Shown: piece by piece, positions 18,490-26,794 of the stretch | Layout of the letters: each line of letters opens with the position of its first letter | How positions within the stretch are numbered: the stretch's first letter is position 1 | Source of the DNA: Gemmobacter aquatilis | GTDB taxonomy: Bacteria; Pseudomonadota; Alphaproteobacteria; Rhodobacterales; Rhodobacteraceae | Assembly: GCF_900110025.1 (NCBI RefSeq) | Contig: NZ_FOCE01000009.1 | Coordinates: 62,001-126,000, forward strand | Reading direction: 5' to 3' | DNA: 64,000 nt | The notes under the pieces: model-generated | What the model was told of the DNA's origin: nothing | Database searches by the model: none | The model's input: only the letters and a program-made list of their open reading frames with translations | Made by a program: the position numbers and the translations under genes

Positions 18490-19029
18490 TCAGATCAGCC
18501 ACACATCCGCCGCCGACAGCCCGCTGTCCGGGTCCAGCACCGCGATCAACTGCCGCTCTGCCGCGCCGCTGCCGTCCGGGTCGAAGAACAACCGCCCGGT
18601 GACGGGGTTGAAGATGATCCGGTCATCCGCCTCTGCCGCCTGCCCGCGCGAGGACAGCGCAAAACTTCCGGCAGCGATCTGCCCCGGCGCATCGACGCCA
18701 AACAGGGCGGTCGCAAGCAGCACCCGGTCCACCCCCGATTCAAAATCCACCAGCCGGTCGGCATGGGCCTGCCCCAGCGGCCCGTTGAACAGAAACCTGT
18801 CCTCGCCTGCACCGCCGATCAACCGGTCCTGCCCACGCCCGCCGCACAGCACATCATCATCCGCCCCGGCCCGCAGCCGGTCATCCCCGGCGCGGCCATA
18901 AAGCAGATCGACGCCATCCGAGCCGCGCATCCGGTCTGGCCCAGATGTGCCAAGGGCGACCACGAAGATATCGGGGTCCCCATCCGGCTCTTCGATGCCT
19001 CCCCAATAGACAGGTTCATGGACAATCAT
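18490..19029 (-). CDS. Small RTX-type calcium-binding repeat protein
   Basis: A 179-residue product with about four glycine/aspartate nonapeptide repeats at residues 30-75 (GSDGVDLLYGRAGDD, AGADDDVLCGGRGQD, GGAGEDRFLF), which fold as a calcium-bound beta roll in RTX proteins. A typical RTX C-terminal region follows (ADRLVDFESGVDRVLL, ADDRIIFNPVTGRLFFDPDGSG). Such proteins are exported by type I secretion through the C-terminus; no exporter genes lie in the window. The ATG at 19029 is preferred over GTG 19035 because GGAG is 8 bases upstream of it. Confidence 0.85.
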   Translation of the reverse strand: MIVHEPVYWGGIEEPDGDPDIFVVALGTSGPDRMRGSDGVDLLYGRAGDDRLRAGADDDVLCGGRGQDRLIGGAGEDRFLFNGPLGQAHADRLVDFESGVDRVLLATALFGVDAPGQIAAGSFALSSRGQAAEADDRIIFNPVTGRLFFDPDGSGAAERQLIAVLDPDSGLSAADVWLI

Positions 19030-19124
19030 CTGCACATCTCCGGCAACCCTTCACGCGTGCCAAATGTGCCGCCACGCGGCACAACCCGAAAGCCCCTCAA
19101 GCCAACCCATTGCCCGAAAAGCAG

Positions 19125-19151
19125 AAAACCCGCGCCGAGGCGCGGGTTTTT
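19125..19151 (-). terminator. Intrinsic terminator of tRNA-Ala
   Basis: Perfect inverted repeat AAAACCCGCGCC / GGCGCGGGTTTT, ending with a T run in the minus-strand direction, 26 bases downstream of the tRNA-Ala 3' end. Confidence 0.8.
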
Positions 19152-19176
19152 CCTGTTATCCTCTGGGCGAGGAAGT

Positions 19177-19252
<76 letters not shown>

Positions 19253-19373
19253 ACCGGGGTATCTTGGCGGCTTCTGCTGTCGTTTCCGTCAGCGTCTTCG
19301 CTTCGATGCGGGCTATCTAGGGGATGGCGCGGGGGGCTGCAAGTGGAAAATTCATCCCCCCGCGACGATTTCT

Positions 19374-19706
19374 TTACACGTCCTCTTCGTCGCCCGGCAC
19401 ATCGGCCAGATCGTCGAGCGAGACGTTGTCGTCGGCATCATCTTCCAGCAGATCATCATCCAGATCCGCGTCATCGGTGCCTGCGGTTTCCAGCAGATCG
19501 ACATCGGTATCCAGATCGTCCACCAGAACGTCGTCGTCCTTCTCGGGCACACGGGCGATGACCGAGGCCGCCATCTTGCGCCGCGCGGTTTCGATATCGA
19601 CGATCTCGCCCGTATAGGGGCTGACGATCGGCGTCTTGTTCAGGTCGTAGAAGCGTTTGCCGGTCGTCGGGCAGATACGCTTCGTACCCCAGTCTTCCTT
19701 GGGCAT
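19374..19706 (-). CDS. TIGR02300 family protein
   Basis: A 110-residue protein beginning MPKEDWGTKRICPTTGKRFYDLNKTPIVSPYTGE, the conserved alphaproteobacterial signature of TIGR02300. Residues about 50-110 are extremely acidic (DDDVLVDDLDTDVDLL..). The single CPTTGKRFYDL knuckle recalls half of a zinc ribbon. The family is widespread in alphaproteobacteria but uncharacterised. It is monocistronic, downstream of no clear partner, with tRNA-Ala following on the same strand. Confidence 0.9.
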   Translation of the reverse strand: MPKEDWGTKRICPTTGKRFYDLNKTPIVSPYTGEIVDIETARRKMAASVIARVPEKDDDVLVDDLDTDVDLLETAGTDDADLDDDLLEDDADDNVSLDDLADVPGDEEDV

Positions 19707-19857
19707 GGTGGTTCCCTTGAAACAGGCCTAAAGGCGGGCTGGCAGAACCAGCGAAAGCTGGCCCATGCCACAGCGCAGCCCCGCTGTCAAAACCTTTTGC
19801 AGCGGTTGCGAGAACCGCCCATCTGGCTATTCTACGCAGGAAAATCAAGAGCGTTCT

Positions 19858-20559
19858 ATGCCCCACCTCCCACCCACGCAGCCCGGCCATGCCCCAATCG
19901 AGATCACCCTGCGCCGTTCCGCGCGGGCGCGGCGCTTTTCGCTGCGCGTCTCGCGGCTTGACGGGCGGGTCACCCTGTCGCTGCCGACCCGCGCGCGCGA
20001 ATCCGATGCGCTGGCCTTCGCCCATGCGCAGGAAAGCTGGATCCGCCGCGCGCTGGAAGCCGTGCCGGGGCAGGCGGCGCTGCGCTGGGGGGCGGCCTTT
20101 CCGCTGGAAGGGCGGCTGTTGCGGCTGGCGCCCGGTGATGGCCGCCTGATCCGGGCCGAGGCCGATTCGCTGCTGATCCCGGGGGCCGAGGATCTGCTGC
20201 CGCGCCGCCTGTCCGCCTATCTGAAACTGCGCGCCCGTGACCGGCTGGCCGCCGCGTCCGACCGCTACGCGGCGGCGCTGGGCCTGCCTTACCGCAGCCT
20301 CACCCTGCGCGACACCCGCTCGCGCTGGGGCAGTTGCACCCATGACGGGCGGCTGATGTATTCGTGGCGCCTGATCATGGCCCCCCCCGCCGTGCTGGAT
20401 TACGTCGCGGCGCATGAGGTGGCGCATCTGGCGCAGATGAACCACTCCGCCGCCTTCTGGGCCGAGGTCACCCGGCTGTGCCCCGGATACGCGGCGCCGC
20501 GTGGCTGGCTGAAGGCGCAGGGGCAGGGCCTGCACGCCTGGCGCTTCGATGGCCCTTGA
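19858..20559 (+). CDS. YgjP-like (DUF45/M48) zinc metallopeptidase
   Basis: A 233-residue protein of the YgjP/WLM family. The C-terminal catalytic part shows RDTRSRWGSCTHDGRLMYSWRL, then the zinc motif HEVAHLAQMNHSAAFW, in which two His and a Glu are followed by a third His ligand. The N-terminal half (EITLRRSARARRFSLRVSRLDG) is the usual beta-rich domain. It starts 151 bases from the divergent TIGR02300 gene. It is probably a cytoplasmic peptidase; natural substrates are not established for the family. Confidence 0.88.
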   Translation: MPHLPPTQPGHAPIEITLRRSARARRFSLRVSRLDGRVTLSLPTRARESDALAFAHAQESWIRRALEAVPGQAALRWGAAFPLEGRLLRLAPGDGRLIRAEADSLLIPGAEDLLPRRLSAYLKLRARDRLAAASDRYAAALGLPYRSLTLRDTRSRWGSCTHDGRLMYSWRLIMAPPAVLDYVAAHEVAHLAQMNHSAAFWAEVTRLCPGYAAPRGWLKAQGQGLHAWRFDGP

Positions 20560-20591
20560 CCCGGGGCCGTGGCGGGTGTTTCGCTCACTCC

Positions 20592-21236
20592 ATGCTGAAC
20601 AGCCGCCCCAATGACACCACCGCCGCGCATGAACGGCTTTACCGCACCTTGCGTGCGCAGGTCATGCATGGCGAACTGGCCCCCGGTCAGGCGCTGACGC
20701 TGCGGGGGCTGGGCAAGCAATACGGCGTCTCGATGACCCCCGCGCGCGAAGCGGTGCGTCGGCTGGTGGCCGAAGGCGCGCTGTCGCTGTCCTCGTCGGG
20801 CCGTGTCGCCACGCCGGAACTGACCCCCGACCGGATCGAGGAACTGGCCGCCATCCGCGCCCTGCTGGAACCCGAGCTTGCCTCGCGCGCCCTGCCGCGC
20901 GCCCATTTCGCGTTGATCGACCGTCTGGCCACGATCAACGCCGCCAATGCCGATGCGGTGGCCCGGCAGGATTCGGTCGCCTATATCCGCACCAATCTGG
21001 AATTTCACCGCACCCTCTATCTGCGCGCCCAGGCGCCCGCGATGCTGGCCATGCTGGAAACCGTCTGGCTGCAACTCGGCCCCACCATGCGCGCGCTCTA
21101 TTCCCGCCTGCGCCGCAACGAGCCGCCGCAACATCACCGCATGATCCTCGCCGCCCTGCGCGCGGGGGATGAGCCGGGCCTGCGCCTCGCCGTGCGCACC
21201 GATGTCACGCAGGGATTGCGGCATCTGGCGTCCTGA
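20592..21236 (+). CDS. GntR family regulator (FadR subfamily, FCD domain)
   Basis: A 214-residue regulator with an N-terminal winged helix-turn-helix (residues about 8-75, LYRTLRAQVMHGELAPGQALTLRGLGKQYGVSMTPAREAVRRL) and an all-helical FCD effector domain (residues 85-205) with conserved RTNLEFHRTLY and HHRMILAALRAGD segments, whose Asp/His residues usually bind metal and a carboxylate ligand. It starts 32 bases after the peptidase gene. Its target genes are not evident locally; downstream deoD lies beyond a strong hairpin. Confidence 0.9.
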   Translation: MLNSRPNDTTAAHERLYRTLRAQVMHGELAPGQALTLRGLGKQYGVSMTPAREAVRRLVAEGALSLSSSGRVATPELTPDRIEELAAIRALLEPELASRALPRAHFALIDRLATINAANADAVARQDSVAYIRTNLEFHRTLYLRAQAPAMLAMLETVWLQLGPTMRALYSRLRRNEPPQHHRMILAALRAGDEPGLRLAVRTDVTQGLRHLAS

Positions 21237-21505
21237 GGCCGCGCCCTGCATCCAATGGGGCAGGGGGCTTTCCGCCCCCTCTTGGCCTGCGGCCAATTCA
21301 CCCCCGAGGATATTTAGGAACAGAAAATGAAGCAGGTCCGCGTTCTTCTTTCATTTTCTGTTCCTAAATATCCTCGGGGGGCGGCCCGCAGGGCCGTTGG
21401 GGGGCAGACAGCCCCCCATGCTGCGGCAGCCATATGCGCCGCGCTGCCTGTCTTGCCCCTGCCGCCGCCCGGCGGCATAGTCGCCCAAACCCGCAGGAGA
21501 GACCC
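21237..21505. other. Intergenic region holding two inverted family A repeats
   Basis: No gene seen. A plus-oriented family A repeat (21263-21331) faces a minus-oriented one (21350-21425). Together they form the long hairpin listed separately. The remaining 80 bases lead into the deoD ribosome-binding site (AGGAGAG, 21495-21501). Confidence 0.7.
21301..21380. repeat. Perfect 31-bp inverted repeat (two convergent family A repeat tails)
   Basis: The left arm (21301-21331) starts CCCCCGAGGATATTTAGGAA. The right arm (21350-21380) is its exact reverse complement, separated by an 18-base loop. On either side the copies continue with GGCC-palindromes and G-rich hairpins (21263-21290 and 21381-21420). 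It lies between the GntR gene and deoD and would stop transcription from either side. Confidence 0.9.
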
Positions 21506-22210
21506 ATGACCTTCCACATCGGCGCCAAACCCGGCGAGATTGCTGAAACCGTGCTGCTGCCCGGCGATCCCTACCGGGCGCGCTGGGCGGCGCAGACCTT
21601 CCTCAAGGATGCCGTGCTGGTGAACGAGGTGCGCGGGATGCTGGCCTATACCGGCACCTGGAAGGGGCAGCGCGTCACCATCCATGGCACCGGCATGGGG
21701 ATGCCCTCGCTGTCGATCTATGTGAACGAACTGATCCGCGACTATGGCGCGCAGACGCTGATCCGCATCGGCAGCGCCGGGGCGATGCAGCCGCAGGTGA
21801 AGCTGCGCGATGTGGTGCTGGGCATGTCGGCCTGCACGGCGGGCACGCCCTCGCGCACCATCTTCAAGGAACTCCACTATGCCCCCACCGCCGATTTCGG
21901 CCTGCTGAAAGCCGCGTGGGAGGCGGGACAGGCCAAGGGCATCGGCCTTCATGCCGGGCAGATCTTCTCCTCTGACACCTTCTATGACGAACGCCCCGAC
22001 CTGAACGAGCAGATGCAGCGCCATGGCGTGCTGGCGGTGGAGATGGAGGCGGCAGAGCTTTACACCCTTGCCGCCCGCTATCAGCGCCGCGCGCTGGCGG
22101 TGCTGACGATTTCCGACCATCTGCTGACGCATGAGGCGCTGCCCGCCGATCAGCGCGAAACCAGCTTTGCCGATATGGTGGATATCGCGCTGACCGCGGC
22201 ATTCGCCTAG
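21506..22210 (+). CDS. deoD: Purine-nucleoside phosphorylase
   Basis: Cleaves purine nucleosides with phosphate to free base and ribose-1-phosphate. The 234-residue product is the hexameric trimeric-fold type: [22 protein letters not shown] at the N-terminus (phosphate site GDP), the [16 protein letters not shown] segment, RIGSAGAM, and the nucleoside-binding [15 protein letters not shown] with the ISDHL catalytic Asp near residue 204. ATG 21506 follows AGGAGAG. Together with adenine deaminase upstream it supports purine salvage. It overlaps the convergent LysR gene by four bases. Confidence 0.94.
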   Translation: MTFHIGAKPGEIAETVLLPGDPYRARWAAQTFLKDAVLVNEVRGMLAYTGTWKGQRVTIHGTGMGMPSLSIYVNELIRDYGAQTLIRIGSAGAMQPQVKLRDVVLGMSACTAGTPSRTIFKELHYAPTADFGLLKAAWEAGQAKGIGLHAGQIFSSDTFYDERPDLNEQMQRHGVLAVEMEAAELYTLAARYQRRALAVLTISDHLLTHEALPADQRETSFADMVDIALTAAFA

Positions 22211-23067
22211 GCCAGCAAGGCGCGGGCCACCTGTTCCACCGGCTGGCCCGCCCGCAATGCCCGTGCCGACCACAGCCGCAGCCCCTGCGCCAGCCGCACC
22301 CGCTGTGGCAGCGGCGCGACCAGCGTGCCCCGTGCCAGATGGCCTGCGACCAGCGCGCCATGGGCCATCAGCACCCCGGCGCCATTCGCCGCCTCCTCCA
22401 CCGCCAGCGCGTAAAGTGAAAACACCGGCCCGCGCGGGGCAAAGCCGCCGGGCAGTGCCACCGCCGCCCACAGCGCCCAGTCGCCCGCCCAGGCGCTGTC
22501 GATCAGGCAGGGCAGGGCGGCCAGATCGGCGGGCGCTGTCAGCCGCGCGGCCAGCGCCGGGGCGCAGACCGGAAAGATCTCGTCTTCGGCCACCAGCCGC
22601 CCCTGATCGCCGTAAAACAGGCTCAGATCATAGGGCGCGCGTTTCAGGTTGGGCGGCGCCTCCATCGCGGTGATCGAAATCTCCACCCCCGGCATCTGCG
22701 CCCGTAGCGCTGGCAGCCGGGGCGACAGCCAAAGCTGCGCAAGCGCGGGCAGGGTGGCGATATGCACCACGCGGGGGGCGGCCTCGGCGCGCAACTGATG
22801 CACCGCCAGCCCCAGCGCATCGAAACCCGCCGTAAACTCCGGCAGCACCCGCGCGCCCAGCGGGGTCAACTGCACCCCCTTGGCGCCACGCGCGAACAGC
22901 GCCGCGCCCAGCCGATCCTCCAGCGCCTTCACATGCGCTGTCACCGCGCCCGGCGTCACCCCCAGTTCGGCCGCCGCCGCGGCAAACCCGCCCAGTCGCG
23001 CTGCCGCCTCGAAGGCGCGCAGCGCGTTCAGCGCAAGGTCTTTCGGGCGGGGCGGGGCGACGGGCAT
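22207..23067 (-). CDS. LysR family transcriptional regulator
   Basis: A 286-residue LTTR with an N-terminal helix-turn-helix (residues about 10-68, [48 protein letters not shown]) and a substrate-binding domain (90-286) of the GcvA-like type. It is divergently arranged with the SHMT-like gene. The 87-base gap holds the 16-bp palindrome at 23088-23103 with LTTR T-N11-A character, so it most likely controls that enzyme and itself. Confidence 0.9.
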   Translation of the reverse strand: MPVAPPRPKDLALNALRAFEAAARLGGFAAAAAELGVTPGAVTAHVKALEDRLGAALFARGAKGVQLTPLGARVLPEFTAGFDALGLAVHQLRAEAAPRVVHIATLPALAQLWLSPRLPALRAQMPGVEISITAMEAPPNLKRAPYDLSLFYGDQGRLVAEDEIFPVCAPALAARLTAPADLAALPCLIDSAWAGDWALWAAVALPGGFAPRGPVFSLYALAVEEAANGAGVLMAHGALVAGHLARGTLVAPLPQRVRLAQGLRLWSARALRAGQPVEQVARALLA

Positions 23068-23087
23068 GGCTTAATTTTCCTGACCCT

Positions 23088-23103
23088 AGATTTCCGCAAA
23101 TCT
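23088..23103. promoter_or_regulatory. Candidate LysR operator
   Basis: AGATTT-CCGC-AAATCT, arms exactly inverted, in the 87-base divergent region between the LysR gene and the SHMT-like gene. The spacing of the T and A tracts fits LysR binding boxes. A GATTTGCCCGCAA segment follows at 23104-23116. Confidence 0.5.
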
Positions 23104-23154
23104 GATTTGCCCGCAAGCCCCACCTCTGGCCAGATGGCGCAAAAGGAGATCCCC

Positions 23155-24474
23155 ATGCCCCATCTTGCCCCCCGTCCCTGGGTTCCCGCCGCCTGCGAAA
23201 CCCGCGTGCAGCAGATCGCCCGCGATGCCACCGCCGCCTCGGCCACCGTCGCCGCACGGATCGAGGCGCTGATCGCCCGCAACAGCGCGATCCATGATGC
23301 CGAATGTTTCAACCTCAACCCCGCAACCAATGTGATGAACCCGGTGGCCGAAGCGGCGCTGTCGCGCGGCCTCGGTTCCCGCCCCTCGCTGGGCTATCCG
23401 GGCGACAAGTATGAAATGGGGCTGGAGGCGATCGAGGAGATCGAGGTGATCGCCGCCGAACTGGCGACCGAGGTTTTCGGCGCCACCCATGCCGAAATCC
23501 GCGTCGGGTCGGGGGCGCTGGCCAATCTTTACGGCTTCATGGCGCTGGCAAAACCGGGCGATGCGATCATCGCGCCCCCGGCTGCGGTGGGGGGGCATGT
23601 CACCCATCACGCGGCGGGCTGTGCCGGGCTTTACGGGCTGCAAACCCATGCGGCGCCGGTGAACGCTGACGGCTATACCCTTGATCTGCAAGGGCTGGCC
23701 GATCTGGCGGGCCGGGTGCGCCCCAGGATCATCACCGTGGGCGGCAGCCTGAACCTGTTCCCGCATCCGGTGCGCGAGATCCGGGCGATTGCCGATGCGG
23801 TGGGGGCCAGGGTGCTGTTCGATGCCGCCCATCAATGCGGCATCATCGCGGGCGGCCTCTGGGCCAATCCGCTGGCCGAGGGCGCGCATCTGATGACGAT
23901 GAGCACCTATAAATCGCTGGGCGGCCCGGCGGGCGGGCTGATCGTCACCAATGACGCGGGCATTGCCGAGGCGCTGGACCATATCGCCTTCCCCGGCATG
24001 ACCGCGAATTTCGACGCGGCGAAATCTGCCGCACTGGCGCTGTCGCTGCTGGATTGGCGCGACTATGGCCCGGCCTATGCGCAGGCCATGGTGGACCTGT
24101 CGCAAGCCCTGGCGCGCGAATTGTCCGCCCTTGGCCTGCCGGTTTTCGCCGCCGACCGGGGCGCGACGCAAAGCCACCAGTTTGCCATCGAAGCGGCGGC
24201 GTTCGGAGGCGGGCAGGCGGCGTCGAAAACCCTGCGCAAGGCGGGGTTTCTGGCCTGCGGCATCGGCCTGCCGCTGGCCGAGGTGCCGGGCGACCTGAAC
24301 GGGCTGCGCATCGGCACGCCGGAACTGGTGCGCCGGGGTGTCACGCCTGCCGATGCCCCGGCCTTTGCCGCGCTGATCGCCGAGGCCCTGCGGTCCAACG
24401 CGCCGGAAACCATCGCCCCCCGCACCGCCGCGCTGCGGCAGAAATTTACCGGGCTGCACTACATCCGGGCTTGA
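23155..24474 (+). CDS. Serine hydroxymethyltransferase-like PLP enzyme
   Basis: A 439-residue fold-type I PLP enzyme related to GlyA. It shows NLNPATNVMNPVAEAALSRGLGSRPSLGYPGDKYEMG near residues 56-90, the cofactor segment GSGALANLY, FDAAHQCGIIAGG, and the Schiff-base lysine in MSTYKSLGGPAGGLI. The divergence from housekeeping GlyA (different N-terminus, GYPGDKY instead of the canonical EGYPGKRYY) and the dedicated LysR regulator suggest a catabolic role, for example on a beta-hydroxy or alpha-methyl amino acid. This is inference. AAAGGAG lies 8 bases before the ATG. Confidence 0.85.
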   Translation: MPHLAPRPWVPAACETRVQQIARDATAASATVAARIEALIARNSAIHDAECFNLNPATNVMNPVAEAALSRGLGSRPSLGYPGDKYEMGLEAIEEIEVIAAELATEVFGATHAEIRVGSGALANLYGFMALAKPGDAIIAPPAAVGGHVTHHAAGCAGLYGLQTHAAPVNADGYTLDLQGLADLAGRVRPRIITVGGSLNLFPHPVREIRAIADAVGARVLFDAAHQCGIIAGGLWANPLAEGAHLMTMSTYKSLGGPAGGLIVTNDAGIAEALDHIAFPGMTANFDAAKSAALALSLLDWRDYGPAYAQAMVDLSQALARELSALGLPVFAADRGATQSHQFAIEAAAFGGGQAASKTLRKAGFLACGIGLPLAEVPGDLNGLRIGTPELVRRGVTPADAPAFAALIAEALRSNAPETIAPRTAALRQKFTGLHYIRA

Positions 24475-24527
24475 ACGATCCGATTCGCTGCGCTGTAGTG
24501 CCCTCCCCCCAGCGGAAAGGACATTCC

Positions 24528-25507
24528 ATGCAGCAGCGCAAACTCGGCCAGCGCGGGCCGATGGTTTCGGCCATCGGCCTTGGCGCCATGTCGTTCGGCG
24601 GCATTTTCGGCCCGACGACCGAGGCGGAAAGCCTCGCCTGTCTGGATGCCATGCTGGACAGCGGCATCGACTTCATCGACACCGCCAATATCTATGGCAC
24701 GGGCATCAGCGAAACGGTGATCGGTACATGGCTGGCCCGCCGCAAGCCGCGGGTGACGATTGCCACCAAGGCCAGCATCGTCAACGGCCCGCCCCGGCGC
24801 GTCGACAATTCCGAAGCCATCTGCGGGCGGAACTGGAAGCCTCGCTGCGCCGCCTTGGCCGCGATCATGTGGAGCTGTTCTATATCCACCGCCGCGACCC
24901 CACGATCCCGCTGGCCGATGTGGTGGGCACGCTGCACCGGTTCGAGGAAGAGGGAAAGATCGGCGGCTACGGACTGTCGGAAATCGCGCCCTATACGCTG
25001 CGCGAGGCCCATGCGATCCATCCCTGCACCGCCGTGCAGAATGAATATTCGCTCTGGACCCGCCAGCCCGAACTGGGGCTGATCCAGACCTGCGCGGCGC
25101 TGGGGGTGGCCTTCATCCCGTTCTCGCCGCTGGCGCGCGGCATGGCCAGCGATACCGCGCTGACCCGCGATCAGGTGCAAGACGGCTTCCGCGCGATGAA
25201 CCCGCGCTTTTCGGGGCAAAACTTCACCCGCAACACCGCAAGCTTCGACCGCCTGCGCGCCTTCGCCGCTGCCCGGGGGTGGAGCACCCCGGCCACCGCG
25301 CTGGCCTGGGTGCTGCAACAGGGCGATCACCTGATCCCGATCCCCGGCACCCGCCACGCCGACCGGCTGCGCCAATGGCGGCCCGCCCCGGACATCCGCT
25401 TCAGCGCCGAAGACCGGGCCGAACTGGACCGTATCCTGCCTGTGGGCTTTGCCGCCGGGGATCGCTATGGCGACCACCAGTTGCAATCCATCGAGCGTTA
25501 TTGCTAG
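24528..25507 (+). pseudogene. Aldo/keto reductase, split by a one-base frameshift
   Basis: Together the two frames encode a 326-residue NADPH-dependent aldo/keto reductase. Frame one, from ATG 24528 (GGAAAGGA upstream), gives MQQRKLGQRGPMVSAIGLGAM, the catalytic Asp/Tyr segment FIDTANIYGTG and the Lys in VTIATKAS. Near 24817-24819 the frame breaks. The homologous sequence continues one frame over as RAELEASLRRLGRDHVELFYIHRRDP with the catalytic His, through FIPFSPLARGMAS and PIPGTRH to the stop at 25507. One missing base in the GAAGCCAT context explains it. This is either a true pseudogene or a sequencing error; both parts are otherwise intact. Confidence 0.85.
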
Positions 25508-26367
25508 CGCCCGTGGCTGCGGTCATAGCCATTGACCGGCGGGCTGACCCAGCCCGCCGGGGGCGCCACGGGGCGGAACACCTCGACCAGCAGCGGATGG
25601 CAGGCGGCGGCATCTGACGAATGTTCCGCCGAACAATCGCCGCCCGGGCAGGCCGACAGGGCGCCCAGCAGGTCGATCTCGGCGAAGAATTCCAGATAGT
25701 CGCCCACCCGCACCGGCGAGGCCTTCATGAAATACTGCCCGGTGTCGCGGGTGAACCCGGTGCACATGAAGACGTTGAGCACGTCATGCACATGCCCCTC
25801 TGCCTCGGCCAGCGACAGGCCGGTGGTATCGGCCAGCGCGCGGGTCAGGTTGGAATGGCAGCAGTGGTGATACTGGCCACCATGGCTGAGCAGGTTGTGG
25901 GTGTAAGGGTCGCAGCGCGTGCCGATCACATCATGCACCGCGCCGCCAAACGCATCGAACCCGTACCAGTCCAGGCTGTCATCAGTGATCGTGGCCATCG
26001 GGCGCAGATAGGGATGCGCGCTCCACATCCGGTCGCCGCTGGACAGATGCGTGCCATGCAGCGCGCGGGTCTTGCCGGAATAGAACCGCTCGGCCAGATT
26101 GGTGGCGTTCCACAGGTTCAGATCGCCGACCTGCGGCCCCTCGACCGAGGTGATGCGGAAGAAATGCCCGGCGGGCACGCGGAAACAGCGCGCCTCGCGG
26201 GCGGGCACCTGCGTTTCGCCGACCTTGGTCCAGCCGTCGCGGGCGGCGCGATAGGGGGCGAGATCGGGGGCGGGCAGGCCTTCGACCGGATAGCAGATCA
26301 CGGGTGCCACGGCGCGGCGGGTTTCGGCATCGGCGGGGGCGGTGTGATCGGGATGGACAGGTTTCAT
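25504..26367 (-). CDS. DUF1989 / urea carboxylase-associated family protein
   Basis: A 287-residue protein of the DUF1989 family, found next to urea amidolyase or aminomethyltransferase-type genes. The segments VPAREARCFRVPAGHFFRITSVEGPQVGDLNLWN, CDPYTHNLLSHGGQYHHCCHSNL and VHDVLNVFMCTGF are conserved; the Cys/His cluster HHCCHSN could bind metal. AAGGG precedes ATG 26367. It overlaps the reductase end by four bases on the other strand. No urea carboxylase gene is in the window, so the partner pathway is unknown. Confidence 0.88.
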   Translation of the reverse strand: MKPVHPDHTAPADAETRRAVAPVICYPVEGLPAPDLAPYRAARDGWTKVGETQVPAREARCFRVPAGHFFRITSVEGPQVGDLNLWNATNLAERFYSGKTRALHGTHLSSGDRMWSAHPYLRPMATITDDSLDWYGFDAFGGAVHDVIGTRCDPYTHNLLSHGGQYHHCCHSNLTRALADTTGLSLAEAEGHVHDVLNVFMCTGFTRDTGQYFMKASPVRVGDYLEFFAEIDLLGALSACPGGDCSAEHSSDAAACHPLLVEVFRPVAPPAGWVSPPVNGYDRSHGR

Positions 26368-26447
26368 CGGGATGACCCTTTTGCTGGCCGGGCCAGACTG
26401 CGGCGGCAGGGTCAGAAGGTCAACCGCAACGCGGGGCGGACGCCGCC

Positions 26448-26502
26448 GGGGGCGCTTCGCCCCCCGGACCCCCAGAGGATATTTTCAAACAGAAAATAAG
26501 CA
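26448..26502 (+). repeat. Dispersed intergenic repeat, family A (copy)
   Basis: Hairpin CGGGGGCGCTTCGCCCCCCGG, then CCCCCAGAGGATATTTTC and CAGAAAATAA tail. The GGCC-palindrome part is reduced compared with other copies. Confidence 0.6.
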
Positions 26503-26512
26503 GGGCCCGGGA

Positions 26513-26704
26513 TCAGCGCGGGCGCAGGCAGTGACGCGGCGCGCCTTTCTCGGGGTGGCAGATCGCACCGCAGGCGGCGCAGCGCCACAGGTCTTCGGCG
26601 CGGTGTTCGCGCCAGAGGCACTGCCGGGTTAGGCTGGAGCCGCGGCGCGACAGCCAGAGGAACAGGAAGACCGCGAGGGCGAGCAGGGGGATGAGCAGGA
26701 GCAT
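26513..26704 (-). CDS. Small membrane protein with a Cys/His knuckle
   Basis: A 63-residue product with a strongly hydrophobic N-terminus (MLLLIPLLALAVFLFLWLSRRG), one membrane anchor, and a C-terminal RCAACGAICHPEKGAPRHCLR segment with CxxC, Cys, His and Cys that could bind zinc. The ribosome-binding site is weak (AAGAG). It is divergent from the metal transporter at 26795, which fits a metal-related role but is not proof. It is short enough that chance is not excluded, though its composition is clearly protein-like. Confidence 0.6.
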   Translation of the reverse strand: MLLLIPLLALAVFLFLWLSRRGSSLTRQCLWREHRAEDLWRCAACGAICHPEKGAPRHCLRPR

Positions 26705-26794
26705 GGGGGGCTCTTGTGCAGAGAGGCGCCGCAGCCTTAGCATGGCGGCAAGGCCTTTGCACGGCCCGGTTTTCAGCACATGGGAAGGGCGGCC

